Positions 18,132 through 28,541 of a DNA stretch of 64,000 nucleotides are shown here, piece by piece. The position numbers were made by a program, and so were the translations under genes. The stretch comes from Streptomyces kronopolitis. GTDB taxonomy: Bacteria; Actinomycetota; Actinomycetes; Streptomycetales; Streptomycetaceae. Below the pieces are notes generated by a model. It saw only the letters and a list, made by a program, of their open reading frames with translations, did not search any database and was not told the origin of the DNA. The DNA is taken from assembly GCF_014646275.1 (NCBI RefSeq), contig NZ_BMND01000031.1, positions 16,008 to 80,007 of the forward strand. Reading direction: 5' to 3'. How positions within the stretch are numbered: position 1 is the stretch's first letter; the number at the start of each line of letters is the position of its first letter.

Positions 18132-18185
18132 GGGCGGCCGTCAAGAGGTGACCGACGATCCACGCCAGGCCTGGAGGGGGCGCGT

Positions 18186-18914
18186 ATGAGAAGTGCACGG
18201 GAGCAGCGGTACGACGAGGAGGCGGCCATGGGTGACGCGGCGTCCGGCCCGGAGGTCCCGGTCTCCGCCGACGGCCTGCCCGACTGGCTGGCCCCGGTGG
18301 CCCGCGCGGCCGCCACGGTCCAGCCCCGCCAGCTCAGCCGCTTCCTGCCGCCGGAGAGCGGCGGCCGGCAGTCCGCGGTGCTGATCCTCTTCGGCCACGG
18401 CTCCCGCGGCCCCGAGCTGCTCCTGATGGAGCGCGCCGGCACCCTGCGCTCCCATGCGGGCCAGCCCTCCTTCCCCGGCGGCGCCCTCGACCCGGAGGAC
18501 GGCGACGCCGACGGGCCCGGTCCGGTGCGGGCGGCGCTGCGCGAGGCCCGGGAGGAGACCGGCCTCGACCCGTCCGGTGTGCAGGTCTTCGGGGTGCTGC
18601 CGCGGCTCTACATCCCGGTCAGCGGCTTCGTGGTGACGCCCGTGCTGGGGTGGTGGCGCCGGCCGAGTCCCGTGGGCGCGGTCGACCAGGCGGAGACCGC
18701 ACGGGTGTTCACGGTTCCCGTGGCGGATCTCACGGACCCGGCGCATCGGGTGACGACGCGCCATCCCAGCGGCCACACCGGGCCCGCGTTTCTTGTCGAG
18801 AATGCTCTGGTCTGGGGCTTTACGGCCGGAGTGATCGACCGGATCCTGCATTACGCGGGCTGGGAGATTCCATGGGACCGTGACAAGGCGGTCCCACTCG
18901 ACTGGCGCTCGTGA
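18186..18914 (+). CDS. NUDIX hydrolase, CoA pyrophosphatase type
   Basis: 242 residues from ATG 18186 (preceded by GGAGGGGG); ATG 18228 also has a good GAGGAGG site and gives 228 residues. Contains LLMERAGTLRSHAGQPSFPG followed by the Nudix box AALREAREETGLDP. The LRxHxGQxxFPGG pattern is characteristic of the CoA diphosphatase (UPF0035) group, which splits CoA into 3',5'-ADP and phosphopantetheine. Four bases before the serine protease gene, so co-transcribed; Rv3672c-Rv3671c show the same pairing. Confidence 0.88.
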   Translation: MRSAREQRYDEEAAMGDAASGPEVPVSADGLPDWLAPVARAAATVQPRQLSRFLPPESGGRQSAVLILFGHGSRGPELLLMERAGTLRSHAGQPSFPGGALDPEDGDADGPGPVRAALREAREETGLDPSGVQVFGVLPRLYIPVSGFVVTPVLGWWRRPSPVGAVDQAETARVFTVPVADLTDPAHRVTTRHPSGHTGPAFLVENALVWGFTAGVIDRILHYAGWEIPWDRDKAVPLDWRS

Positions 18915-18918
18915 GACG

Positions 18919-20127
18919 GTGTCCGGCGTGAACGTCCTGGACATCCTGCTGCTGGTCGCGGCCGTGTGGTTCGCGATCGTCGGCTATCGGCAAGGTTTTG
19001 TCGTCGGCATCCTGTCCGTGATCGGCTTCCTCGGAGGCGGCCTGATCGCGGTCTATCTGCTGCCCGTGATCTGGAACGAGATCACCGGCGATGCCACCCC
19101 CGGCACCTTCGCGGCCATCGCGGCGGTCGCCATCGTCATCGTGTGCGCATCCGTGGGCCAGGCGCTCACCACCCATCTGGGCAACAAGCTGCGCCGCCAC
19201 ATCACCTGGTCACCCGCCAGAGCGCTGGACGCGACCGGCGGCGCGCTGGTCAACGTCCTGGCGATGCTGCTGGTCGCCTGGCTGATCGGCTCGGCGCTGG
19301 CCGGCACCTCCCTGCCGACGCTCGGCAAGGAGGTCCGCAACTCCAAGGTGCTGCTGGGCGTGTCCCGGGTGATGCCCCAGCAGGCCAGCACGTGGTTCGC
19401 CGACTTCTCCTCGGTGCTCGCCCAGAACGGCTTCCCGCAGGTCTTCACGCCGTTCTCCAACGAGCCGATCAACAATGTGCCCGCGCCCGACCCGCAGCTG
19501 GCCACCAGCCCGGTGGCGGCGCAGGCCCGGCGCAGCATCGTCAAGGTCGTCGGCACGGCCCCCGGTTGCGGCAAGGTGCTCGAGGGCAGCGGCTTCGTCT
19601 TCGGCCGGCACCGCGTGATGACGAACGCCCATGTCGTCGGCGGGGTGCGCCAGCCGACCGTCCAGGTGGGCGGCGAGGGCCGCACGTACGACGCCAAGGT
19701 CGTGCTCTACGACTGGCAGCGCGACATCGCGGTCCTGGACGTGCCGCAGCTGAGCGCCCCGGCCCTGCGGTTCGCCGGCCCGGACGCGCGCAGCGGCAAC
19801 AACGCCATCGTCGCCGGATTCCCGGAGAACGGCGGCTACGACGTCCGCGCCGCCCGGATCCGCGGCCGCATCCAGGCGAACGGCCCGGACATCTACCACC
19901 GCGCCACGGTCCGCCGTGATGTCTACTCGCTCTACGCCACGGTCCGGCAGGGCAACTCCGGTGGCCCCCTGCTCACCCCGAAGGGTGAGGTCTACGGCGT
20001 GGTCTTCGCGAAGTCGCTGGACGACTCGCACACCGGTTACGCCCTGACCGCGGACGAGATCCGCGCGGACATCGCCAAGGGGCGTACGGCCGAGCAGCAG
20101 GTCGACAGCCAGGGGTGCGCGATCTGA
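18919..20127 (+). CDS. Membrane-anchored trypsin-like serine protease (MarP-like)
   Basis: 402 residues from GTG 18919; GTG 18928 is also possible. Four transmembrane segments (residues ~5-150) form a CvpA-like domain with GYRQGFVVGILSVIGFLGGG. The extracytoplasmic chymotrypsin-fold domain contains VMTNAHVVGG (His), DWQRDIAVLDV (Asp) and RQGNSGGPLL (Ser). Two cysteines (TAPGCGK and the C-terminal SQGCAI) could form the disulfide seen in M. tuberculosis MarP (Rv3671c). MarP maintains acid and oxidative resistance by processing peptidoglycan hydrolases; the same role is inferred here from domain order and position. Confidence 0.92.
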   Translation: MSGVNVLDILLLVAAVWFAIVGYRQGFVVGILSVIGFLGGGLIAVYLLPVIWNEITGDATPGTFAAIAAVAIVIVCASVGQALTTHLGNKLRRHITWSPARALDATGGALVNVLAMLLVAWLIGSALAGTSLPTLGKEVRNSKVLLGVSRVMPQQASTWFADFSSVLAQNGFPQVFTPFSNEPINNVPAPDPQLATSPVAAQARRSIVKVVGTAPGCGKVLEGSGFVFGRHRVMTNAHVVGGVRQPTVQVGGEGRTYDAKVVLYDWQRDIAVLDVPQLSAPALRFAGPDARSGNNAIVAGFPENGGYDVRAARIRGRIQANGPDIYHRATVRRDVYSLYATVRQGNSGGPLLTPKGEVYGVVFAKSLDDSHTGYALTADEIRADIAKGRTAEQQVDSQGCAI

Positions 20128-20145
20128 GTCCGCGGGGGGCGAGCC

Positions 20146-20174
20146 GGGCGCGGGGAGCGGTGCTCTCCGCGCCC
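20146..20174 (+). terminator. Terminator after MarP-like gene
   Basis: 13-bp stem with one G-T pair (GGGCGCGGGGAGC/GCTCTCCGCGCCC) and a three-base loop, 19 bases past the stop. Confidence 0.6.
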
Positions 20175-20187
20175 CGCCGGCGGCGTG

Positions 20188-20385
20188 TCAGGTACGGGGA
20201 TGGCGTAGTCGCGCGCTCATCCAGCGCGCTCTGCGGCGCAGGATCCGCGGGATGCCCATCGGGTGCGCCGGGTCGGGGGACGGTCCGGACCCGAGGTCCG
20301 GGGTTCCCCTGTCCTGAGTACCCACTACAGCGGCACTGCTGCGGCGGTTGCGTGCCACGTCACGGTAGTCGTGCGTCCAGCCCAT
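20188..20385 (-). CDS. Small basic protein of unknown function
   Basis: 65 codons from ATG 20385: MGWTHDYRDVARNRRSS..., ending with a strongly basic segment MGIPRILRRRARWMSARL. No known domain. It is supported by its clean start, isolated position with its own upstream region (including the paired palindrome at 20434-20463) and the terminator closing the next gene upstream. The ribosome site is weak, so it may be leaderless or not a gene. The basic, Trp/Arg-rich tail could bind nucleic acid or membrane; that is only a guess. Confidence 0.4.
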   Translation of the reverse strand: MGWTHDYRDVARNRRSSAAVVGTQDRGTPDLGSGPSPDPAHPMGIPRILRRRARWMSARLRHPRT

Positions 20386-20433
20386 ACTGTCGACTCTGCC
20401 CCCGCCCCAAGGTCGGTAACCGCCTCGGGGACC

Positions 20434-20463
20434 GCCAATTGGCCTATGCGCCGGGCAATTGGC
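20434..20463. promoter_or_regulatory. Paired AATT-centred palindromes, candidate operator
   Basis: GCCAATTGGC (20434-20443, perfect palindrome) and GGCAATTGGC (20454-20463) start exactly 20 bases apart, two helical turns, inside G+C-rich DNA 49-78 bases upstream of the small gene's ATG. A separate hairpin GCTCGT-CAT-ACGAGC follows at 20465-20479. Spacing and symmetry suggest a dimeric repressor bound twice on one face. No regulator gene is adjacent. Confidence 0.45.
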
Positions 20464-20581
20464 TGCTCGTCATACGAGCGTTCGAGAGGGGAGCGTGGGT
20501 GCCCCGTTCAGCCGTGCGATCCGCCCGGCCGGTGGGCGGCGGACGTCCGGACGGAGCGGGCGGAACGAGGATCTCAACGGT

Positions 20582-20612
20582 GCGGCCCGGGGCGTGTGTT
20601 GCCCCGGGCCGC
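20582..20612 (-). terminator. Terminator of epoxide-hydrolase-like gene
   Basis: Perfect 12-bp stem GCGGCCCGGGGC/GCCCCGGGCCGC with a seven-base loop, 18 bases past the stop codon. Confidence 0.8.
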
Positions 20613-20629
20613 ATGCCGTACGCGGTGCG

Positions 20630-21568
20630 TCAGCGGTCCGGTTCCGGGTCCTTCAGCCAGTTGATCAGCTCCGTGGAGAACGCCACCGGGTCCTCCTCGT
20701 GCGGGAAGTGCCCCAGGCCGTCGAACAGCCGCCAGCGGTAGGGCGCCTCGACGTACTGGCCGGAGCCGGCCGCGCTGCGGGTGCGCATCACCGGGTCCAG
20801 GGAACCGTGCAGATGCAGCGTCGGCACGCGCACCGGCCGCTTCATCCGGCGGTTGAACTGGATGCCGTCGGGGCGGGCCAGCGACCGCACCATCCAGCGG
20901 TAGGGCTCGATGGAGCAGTGCGCCGTGGAGGGGATGCTCATCGCCCGCCGGTAGACCGTGAGCGCGTCCTCGTCCGGCTGCCGGGGCCCGGACCAGTCGC
21001 TGATCATCTGCCCCACCAGCTCCGCGTCGTCCGCCGTCAGCCGGCGCTCGGGCAGCCAGGGCCGCTGGAAGTTCCAGATGTGCGAACTCCGGGCGCTCTG
21101 CCGGACGTCGGCGAGCATCGCCGAGCGCCAGCGGCGCGGATGCGGCATCGAGGACACGGCCAGCCGGCGCACCAGCTTGGGCCGCATCACCGCCGCCGTC
21201 CACGCGAGATAGCCGCCCAGGTCGTGTCCGACGAGCGCGGCGTCCGGTTCGCCCAGGGACCGTATGACGCCGGTGATGTCCAGGGCGAGGTTCGCCGGGT
21301 CGTAGCCGCGCGGGGTGCGGTCGCTGCCGCCGACCCCGCGCAGGTCCATCGCCACCGCGCGAAAGCCCGCCTCGGCCAGGGCCGGGAGCTGGTGCCGCCA
21401 GGTCCACCAGAACTGCGGGAAGCCGTGCAGGAGCAGCACCAGCGGGCCGTCGCCCATCTCCGCGATGTGGAAGCGTGCGCCGTTGGCCGCGACGTCACGG
21501 TGGGACACCGCTTGCCCGCCGGGGACGTCGAGCCGGACGACCGAGGCGGTGCTGTCAGGGGCTGTCAT
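20630..21568 (-). CDS. Alpha/beta hydrolase, epoxide hydrolase-like
   Basis: 312 residues, ATG 21568. Shows HGFPQFWWTWRHQL (oxyanion HGxP motif), DLRGVGGSD, the nucleophile elbow VGHDLGGYLAW (Asp nucleophile, typical of epoxide hydrolases and dehalogenases rather than Ser), and the late GLGHFPHEEDP with catalytic His. Cap-domain tyrosines that would protonate the epoxide are plausible in EPYRW. Orthologous by position to ephE (Rv3670). Natural substrate unknown. ATGA overlap with the upstream holin-like gene. Confidence 0.85.
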   Translation of the reverse strand: MTAPDSTASVVRLDVPGGQAVSHRDVAANGARFHIAEMGDGPLVLLLHGFPQFWWTWRHQLPALAEAGFRAVAMDLRGVGGSDRTPRGYDPANLALDITGVIRSLGEPDAALVGHDLGGYLAWTAAVMRPKLVRRLAVSSMPHPRRWRSAMLADVRQSARSSHIWNFQRPWLPERRLTADDAELVGQMISDWSGPRQPDEDALTVYRRAMSIPSTAHCSIEPYRWMVRSLARPDGIQFNRRMKRPVRVPTLHLHGSLDPVMRTRSAAGSGQYVEAPYRWRLFDGLGHFPHEEDPVAFSTELINWLKDPEPDR

Positions 21569-22023
21569 ACCGATGAGCGTGTCACAGACTCCAGCATCGG
21601 GTGTTCCACCGGCGCCACCCGCGGGTGCGGCTTGGCGTTCTGGAGCACCGCCGCGGTCTCCTTGGCGGAGCTGATGGAGCGCTCCGGCTTCTTGATCTTC
21701 TTCATCTTCGCCACCGCGAGGAGCGACAGCAGCCCGGCGACGACCAGGAAGGCGCCGCCGACGATCAGGAAGGACCAGGCGAGCCCGAGGCCGAGGTTGT
21801 GGATGCCGTACGCGGCCGCGAAGCTCAGCACCGGCAGCGCGAACAGGGCCAGCGCGCCCGCCACCGAGAACGCGGCACCGCCGATGCCCGCCCGCTTGGC
21901 GTCCTGCCGGAACTCCGCCTTGGCCAGCGCGATCTCGTCGTGCAGCAGCGCGGACATCTCGGCCGTGGCCGTGGCCATCAGCTGTCCGAGGCTGCGTTCC
22001 GTGCCGTTGTCGGCTGCGCTCAT
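21565..22023 (-). CDS. Holin-superfamily-like membrane protein
   Basis: 152 residues from ATG 22023 with GGGAG seven bases upstream. Sequence opens with an amphipathic helix LGQLMATATAEMSALLHDEI, typical of actinobacterial 'phage holin family' (DUF1469/Act_holin) proteins. Two transmembrane segments follow (FSVAGALALFALPVLSFAAAY and a second at ~95-115), then a Lys-rich cytoplasmic stretch KMKKIKKPE. No lysis function is shown for these chromosomal members. Matches Rv3669 by position, between nhaA and the ephE-like gene. Confidence 0.8.
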   Translation of the reverse strand: MSAADNGTERSLGQLMATATAEMSALLHDEIALAKAEFRQDAKRAGIGGAAFSVAGALALFALPVLSFAAAYGIHNLGLGLAWSFLIVGGAFLVVAGLLSLLAVAKMKKIKKPERSISSAKETAAVLQNAKPHPRVAPVEHPMLESVTRSSV

Positions 22024-22067
22024 CGCCGTCTCCCTCTTCTCGTCACCCGGAAGCAAAGCCTCTCAGA

Positions 22068-23462
22068 TCATGCCGGACCATCGTCTCCGGCATGCGCGGC
22101 GGAGGCCAGTTCGGCAAGCCGCCGGTGTTCGGCGGCCTTGGCTTCGTGGATGGCGGCCATCCGCAGGTGGTACTCGGGCTTGTCGAGTTCATAGATGTCC
22201 GGGATGCCGTCCTGGTCCTCGTCCCGCTCCTCGTCCTCGCACAGCGCCTTGTACTTGGTGTTGCGGACCTTGAGGAGGATGCCGGCGAAGACGGCCGCCA
22301 GCAGCGAGCCGACCAGCACCGATGCCTTGATCTCGTCGGTCAGGACCGGGTCTTGGGAGAAGGCGAGTTCGCCGATGAGCAGGGAGACGGTGAAGCCGAT
22401 GCCGGCCAGGGAGGCGACGGCGAAGACATCCGGCCACTTGAGGTCGGGGTTGAGCTGGGCCCTGGTGAAGCGGGCCGTGCACCAGGTGCCGCCGAAGATG
22501 CCGAGCGTCTTGCCCACCACCAGGCCGAGCACGACGCCGAGCGTCTCCGGCCGGGTGAAGACGTCGTGGACCGCGCCGCCGGACAGGGACACGCCCGCGG
22601 AGAAGAGGGCGAACAGCGGTACCGCGAAGCCGGCCGAGAGCGGGCGGACCAGGTGCTCGATGTGCTCGCCGGGGGACCGGCTCTCGCCCTCGCGCCGGGT
22701 GCAGCGCAGCATCAGGCCCATCGCGACGCCGGCGATGGTGGCGTGCACCCCGCTGTTCTCCATCAGGGCCCAGATGACCAGGGCGAGCGGGACGTAGACG
22801 TACCAGCCCCTGACGCCCTTGCGCAGCAGCAGGTAGAAGAGCAGCAGGCCGGCGACGGAGAGCCCGAGCGCCAGGAAGTTGATCGTCGAGGTGAAGAAGA
22901 CCGCGATGATCAGGATCGCGAAGAGGTCGTCGACGACCGCGAGGGTGAGCAGGAAGGCGCGCAGGGCGGCGGGCAGCGAGGTGCCGATCACGGCCAGGAC
23001 GGCGAGGGCGAAGGCGATGTCGGTGGCGGTGGGGACCGCCCAGCCCTGCAGTGAGCCGCCGCCGAGGCTGTTGACCGCGAAGTAGACGAGCGCGGGCATC
23101 GCCATGCCGCAGATCGCGGCGATCACGGGGAGCGCGGCGGCCCGCGGCTCGCGCAGCTCACCGGCGACCAGCTCGCGCTTGAGCTCGATGCCGGCCACGA
23201 AGAAGAAGACCGCGAGCAGGCCGTTGGCGGCCCAGTGCTGGACGGACAGGTCCAGGCCCAGCGAGGCCGGGCCGAGGTGGAAGCCGCGGACCGCCTCGTA
23301 GCTGGCGCCGAGGGTGTTTGCCCAGATCAGAGCGGCTACGGCCGCGGCCAGGAGGAGGATGCCGCCGACGGTCTCGGTGCGCAGGGCTTCCGCGAGGTAG
23401 TTCCGCTCGGGCAGGGACATGCGTCCCAGGAATATGGAGCGGCGGTTGTTGGGCGCACTCAC
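22068..23462 (-). CDS. nhaA: Na+/H+ antiporter NhaA
   Basis: 464 residues from GTG 23462, with GGAGG eight bases upstream; a longer frame exists but lacks a site. About eleven or twelve membrane helices. The ion-binding motif VVDDLFAILIIAVFF carries the paired Asp residues, and VYFAVNSLGGGSL and GWAVPTATDIAFALAVLAV are further NhaA signatures. It exchanges cytoplasmic Na+ for external protons. The C-terminal ~60 residues are a charged cytoplasmic tail (DEDQDGIPDIYELD) with an EF-hand-like acidic loop, not part of E. coli NhaA; it might sense ions. Confidence 0.94.
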   Translation of the reverse strand: MSAPNNRRSIFLGRMSLPERNYLAEALRTETVGGILLLAAAVAALIWANTLGASYEAVRGFHLGPASLGLDLSVQHWAANGLLAVFFFVAGIELKRELVAGELREPRAAALPVIAAICGMAMPALVYFAVNSLGGGSLQGWAVPTATDIAFALAVLAVIGTSLPAALRAFLLTLAVVDDLFAILIIAVFFTSTINFLALGLSVAGLLLFYLLLRKGVRGWYVYVPLALVIWALMENSGVHATIAGVAMGLMLRCTRREGESRSPGEHIEHLVRPLSAGFAVPLFALFSAGVSLSGGAVHDVFTRPETLGVVLGLVVGKTLGIFGGTWCTARFTRAQLNPDLKWPDVFAVASLAGIGFTVSLLIGELAFSQDPVLTDEIKASVLVGSLLAAVFAGILLKVRNTKYKALCEDEERDEDQDGIPDIYELDKPEYHLRMAAIHEAKAAEHRRLAELASAAHAGDDGPA

Positions 23463-23729
23463 GGGGGTGACCTCCGGCCTTCGGCAGCTGTGTACGGCTG
23501 TGGCAGTTGCCGACCAGACTTCCCGGCGCACCCTGAGTTTCTTGGCGTTTTCTTGACGCGGTTCCTACCTTACCGGGCGGGTGCGGGGCGCTGTCCGGTG
23601 GCCTCACTTTACGGGCAAATCGGCCGCCCGGCCGTCCGGTGCGCGGGCCGCTGCCGGTCGCCGGACCGACGGATCCGCACGTCACAGGGGGTGCGGTGGC
23701 GGACAGCCCGCCGGGGCGCCGGGTACGGC

Positions 23730-23768
23730 GACGGGGGCATCCGGCCGCACCGGCCGCACGCCCCCGTC
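23730..23768 (-). terminator. Terminator of acsA
   Basis: Nine-bp stem GACGGGGGC/GCCCCCGTC with a 21-base loop that contains an inner CCGGCCG/CGGCCG repeat, 11 bases past the acsA stop. The rest of the 317-base gap up to nhaA holds the nhaA leader and no gene. Confidence 0.7.
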
Positions 23769-23779
23769 CGCCGTTCCGC

Positions 23780-25744
<1,965 letters not shown>

Positions 25745-25831
25745 AACATCTCCCATTCCCAGGGCGTCCGAAGTGTCCCCAGGTCCTAGCTCATCAGCCC
25801 GTGCGTGGCCTGACAAGGGCTGTGGACAAAT

Positions 25832-25847
25832 ATTGGTGTAGACCATT
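25832..25847. promoter_or_regulatory. DasR-type (dre-like) operator upstream of acsA
   Basis: ATTGGTGTAGACCATT matches 13 of 16 positions of the DasR consensus ACTGGTCTAGACCAGT, including the GT-N-TA-N-AC core common to HutC-type GntR regulators. It sits 88 bases before the acsA start and next to an A+T-rich stretch that could be promoter. Confidence 0.55.
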
Positions 25848-25892
25848 GTCCGGGCGCCCCGTTTCCGGGCTGCCGAGGGGATGTTGTGCAGG

Positions 25893-28229
25893 TCAGACCG
25901 TCACCGGCACCGCCTCGCCGCGGACGGCGCCGAAACGACCGGTGGCCTCGTCGAGCACATAGGTCTGGGCCTCGCCGACGTGGAAATACATGCCGTGCAG
26001 GGCGAGCGAACCCTCGGCCACCCGGCGGGCCACACACGGATGAGCCCGGAGGTGGTCGAGCTGCTGCATGACGTTGACGAGCGCCAGCCGCTCCTGATCA
26101 TCACTCACCGGACGCTCGTGCAGGGCGACTTCTCCCCGCCCCAGCCGCCCGATGCGCTGCATCCGCGCCAGGCTCGGCCGGCCGTGCCGCAGCCAGCGGG
26201 CGAGCGGGGTCGGCTCGGCCTCCTCCGGGGCGGCGCCGCTCAGCAGCGCTCCCATGGCACCGCACCCCGAGTGCCCGCACACCGTGATCGAGCCGACCCG
26301 CAGCACCTCCACCGCGTACTCGACCGCCGCCCCGACGGAGTCGCAGGAGGCGTCCGAGCCCGGCGGCGGCATCAGATTGCCGACATTGCGCACGGTGAAC
26401 AGGTCGCCCGGACCGCTTGAGGTGATCATGCTCGTGACCAGCCGGGAGTCGGCGCAGGTCAGGAACAGCTGGGTGGGCCGCTGGCCGTCGCGCGCCAGCC
26501 GGGCCAGTTCCTCGCGGACGAGCGGGGCCGTATGGCGCTGGAAGGCGCTGACCCCGCCCAGGAGTTGGCTGCCGCTGTCCGCCGGCTCGGCCGTGCCGTC
26601 CGGGGCGGGCCGGGTGCAGTGGTGCTGGCGCCACGGCGTCCACGGCCGGCAGGAGTGCGCGCCGGCCGCTTTGGCGGGCGGGCGGCCCGGGCGGCCCCCG
26701 AGAGTCACCCGGCCGCCGTGCGCCCGATGGGCGGCGGACCACGACTGCAGCGCCTCGTAGGCGGCATGGTCCATGAACGACCCGCACAGCTCGACGACGA
26801 CCTCGGCGCGCGCCGGCACCCGGGCCAGCGCCCGGGTCAGCCGCGGCACCGCCAGAAACGTCAACTGCCCGCTGACGCGCACCCGGTAGCCGTCGGGCTC
26901 CTCCGTCACCGCGACCCGGGTACGGGTCAGCCGACGCAGCGCCAGGAAGACCGCGACGGCGATGCCCGCCGCCACCCCCTGGAGCACGCCGAGCAGGACC
27001 ACCCCGCCCAACGTGGCCGCGTAGACCGGGAATTCACGGTGCCGCCGCACATGCCGGATGTGCGCGAAGCTCACCATCCGCACCCCGACGACCAGCACCA
27101 GCGCGGCGAGCGCCGCCAGCGGGATCGCCTCCAGCACGGCGGCCAGCAGGCCCGCGCACAGCAGTACCCACACGCCGTGCAGCACGGTGGCGCGCCGGGT
27201 GACCGCGCCGGCCCGCACATTGGCCGAGCCGCGCATCGCGCCCCCGGAGACCGGCAGCCCGCCCAGCAGCCCCGAGACGACATTGGCCGCCCCCTGCCCG
27301 GCCAGCTCGCGGTTGAGGCGCGCACGCGGCACCGGCGGCCCGGACCGCTCGGCCGCCAGCCGGTCGACGGCCAGCGCCGAGAGCATCGACTCCATACCGG
27401 CGACCAGGGTGACGGTCAGGACCGCGGCGGCCAGCGCCGGCACGGACGCGTCCGGCAGCGCGGGCAGTTCGGGCGCCCGCCAGGACGGCAGCTCGACGCG
27501 CGCCACCGACGTGCCCGCGCTCACCGCCGTCGCCGCGAGCACGGCGGCCAGCGGCGCCGGCAGCACCCGCGCCCACCGCCCGGCGCGGCCCGGCAGACGC
27601 CCCCAGCCGAGAAGTACCGCCACGGTGACGGCGCCGATCAGCAGCGCGAGGACGTGCGGATGCGCCAACTGCCCCGGCAGCGCGGCGGCGTTGTCGAGGG
27701 CCGAGCCGTCGGGGGCGCCGCCGAGCACCACATGCAGCTGCCCGATGGCGATGGTGACCCCGATACCGGCCAGCAGGCCGTGCACGATCGCCGGGCTGAC
27801 GGCCGACGCCGCCCGGGCCGCGCGCAGCGCCCCCAGGGCGAGTTGGGCGAGGCCGGCCAGGACCGTGACGGCGCAGGTGGCGCGCCAGCCGTAGCGCTGG
27901 ACCAGATCGGCGGTGACCGCCAGGAGACCGGTCGCCGCGCCGGTCACCTGGAGCGGTGCGCCACCGAGCAGACCGGCGACGAGGCCGCCGGCGACGGCGG
28001 CGACCAGACCGGCCTGGAGCGGGGCGCCGGTGGCCAGCGCGACGCCCAGGGACAGCGGGACGGCGAGCAGGAAGACCACGACCGAGGCGGAGAGATCCCG
28101 CCGCCAGACGGCCAGTCCGGCCCGCTTCGTCCGGGAGGTGGGCTCGGCGGCCGCCCGGGGTCCGGGAGGGGCTTCGGGGTGCTGCCGGTTGCGCGGCGGC
28201 TGCGGCGGCGACTTCTCCATCTGCGACAT
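25893..28229 (-). CDS. SulP-family transporter fused to beta-carbonic anhydrase
   Basis: 778 residues, ATG 28229 behind GGAGGAG. Residues ~40-430 are a SulP permease with ten or more helices (LSASVVVFLLAVPLSLGVAL, GLLGGLPVSGGAMRGSANVR). Residues ~440-530 form a STAS domain (VELCGSFMDHAAYEAL). The C-terminal ~230 residues are a beta-class carbonic anhydrase with zinc ligands in TCADSRLVTSM (Cys-x-Asp-x-Arg dyad) and VCGHSGCGAM (His-x2-Cys). Such fusions are taken to be bicarbonate transporters coupled to CO2 hydration at the cytoplasmic face, supplying HCO3- for carboxylases. Linkers are Pro/Ala-rich. Unrelated to its neighbours by operon. Confidence 0.92.
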   Translation of the reverse strand: MSQMEKSPPQPPRNRQHPEAPPGPRAAAEPTSRTKRAGLAVWRRDLSASVVVFLLAVPLSLGVALATGAPLQAGLVAAVAGGLVAGLLGGAPLQVTGAATGLLAVTADLVQRYGWRATCAVTVLAGLAQLALGALRAARAASAVSPAIVHGLLAGIGVTIAIGQLHVVLGGAPDGSALDNAAALPGQLAHPHVLALLIGAVTVAVLLGWGRLPGRAGRWARVLPAPLAAVLAATAVSAGTSVARVELPSWRAPELPALPDASVPALAAAVLTVTLVAGMESMLSALAVDRLAAERSGPPVPRARLNRELAGQGAANVVSGLLGGLPVSGGAMRGSANVRAGAVTRRATVLHGVWVLLCAGLLAAVLEAIPLAALAALVLVVGVRMVSFAHIRHVRRHREFPVYAATLGGVVLLGVLQGVAAGIAVAVFLALRRLTRTRVAVTEEPDGYRVRVSGQLTFLAVPRLTRALARVPARAEVVVELCGSFMDHAAYEALQSWSAAHRAHGGRVTLGGRPGRPPAKAAGAHSCRPWTPWRQHHCTRPAPDGTAEPADSGSQLLGGVSAFQRHTAPLVREELARLARDGQRPTQLFLTCADSRLVTSMITSSGPGDLFTVRNVGNLMPPPGSDASCDSVGAAVEYAVEVLRVGSITVCGHSGCGAMGALLSGAAPEEAEPTPLARWLRHGRPSLARMQRIGRLGRGEVALHERPVSDDQERLALVNVMQQLDHLRAHPCVARRVAEGSLALHGMYFHVGEAQTYVLDEATGRFGAVRGEAVPVTV

Positions 28230-28541
28230 TCCCGTCTCCTCCGGGGCGACGCGGTCGCGCGGGGCGCGATCGTGGGGCGGCGGTGTGCTGCGGCGGGACG
28301 CGAGCCGGCCGGCGATCGTCGCTGTGGGGTGACGGTCCGGTGACTCTCAAGCATCGGTAAACGAACCGTAATGCCAGGTAAAGGCCAGGAGAAGACTTTG
28401 CGGGCAAATGCCGCAATCCTTCGCTCCATCAGGTGAATATGATGACTAATGACTTGCCCCTTTAGTCCCTTTTCTTGGTGTATGGAAGCTTGCACGCAAT
28501 GATCCGATTAATCGCTCGGAAGGTGCGCACAGGCACCGGGA
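28230..28541. promoter_or_regulatory. Divergent A+T-rich promoter region
   Basis: 312 bases between the SulP-CA gene and the lipoprotein gene. From 28340 to 28520 it is clearly richer in A+T than the surrounding DNA (for example GGTAAACGAACCGTAATGCC), fitting two divergent promoters. No gene and no clear operator seen. Confidence 0.4.

Noticed and set aside
21565..22023. Phage remnant suggested by the holin-like protein
   Set aside because: It lies in a conserved chromosomal operon (Rv3669 position) with no other phage gene; the family name is historical.
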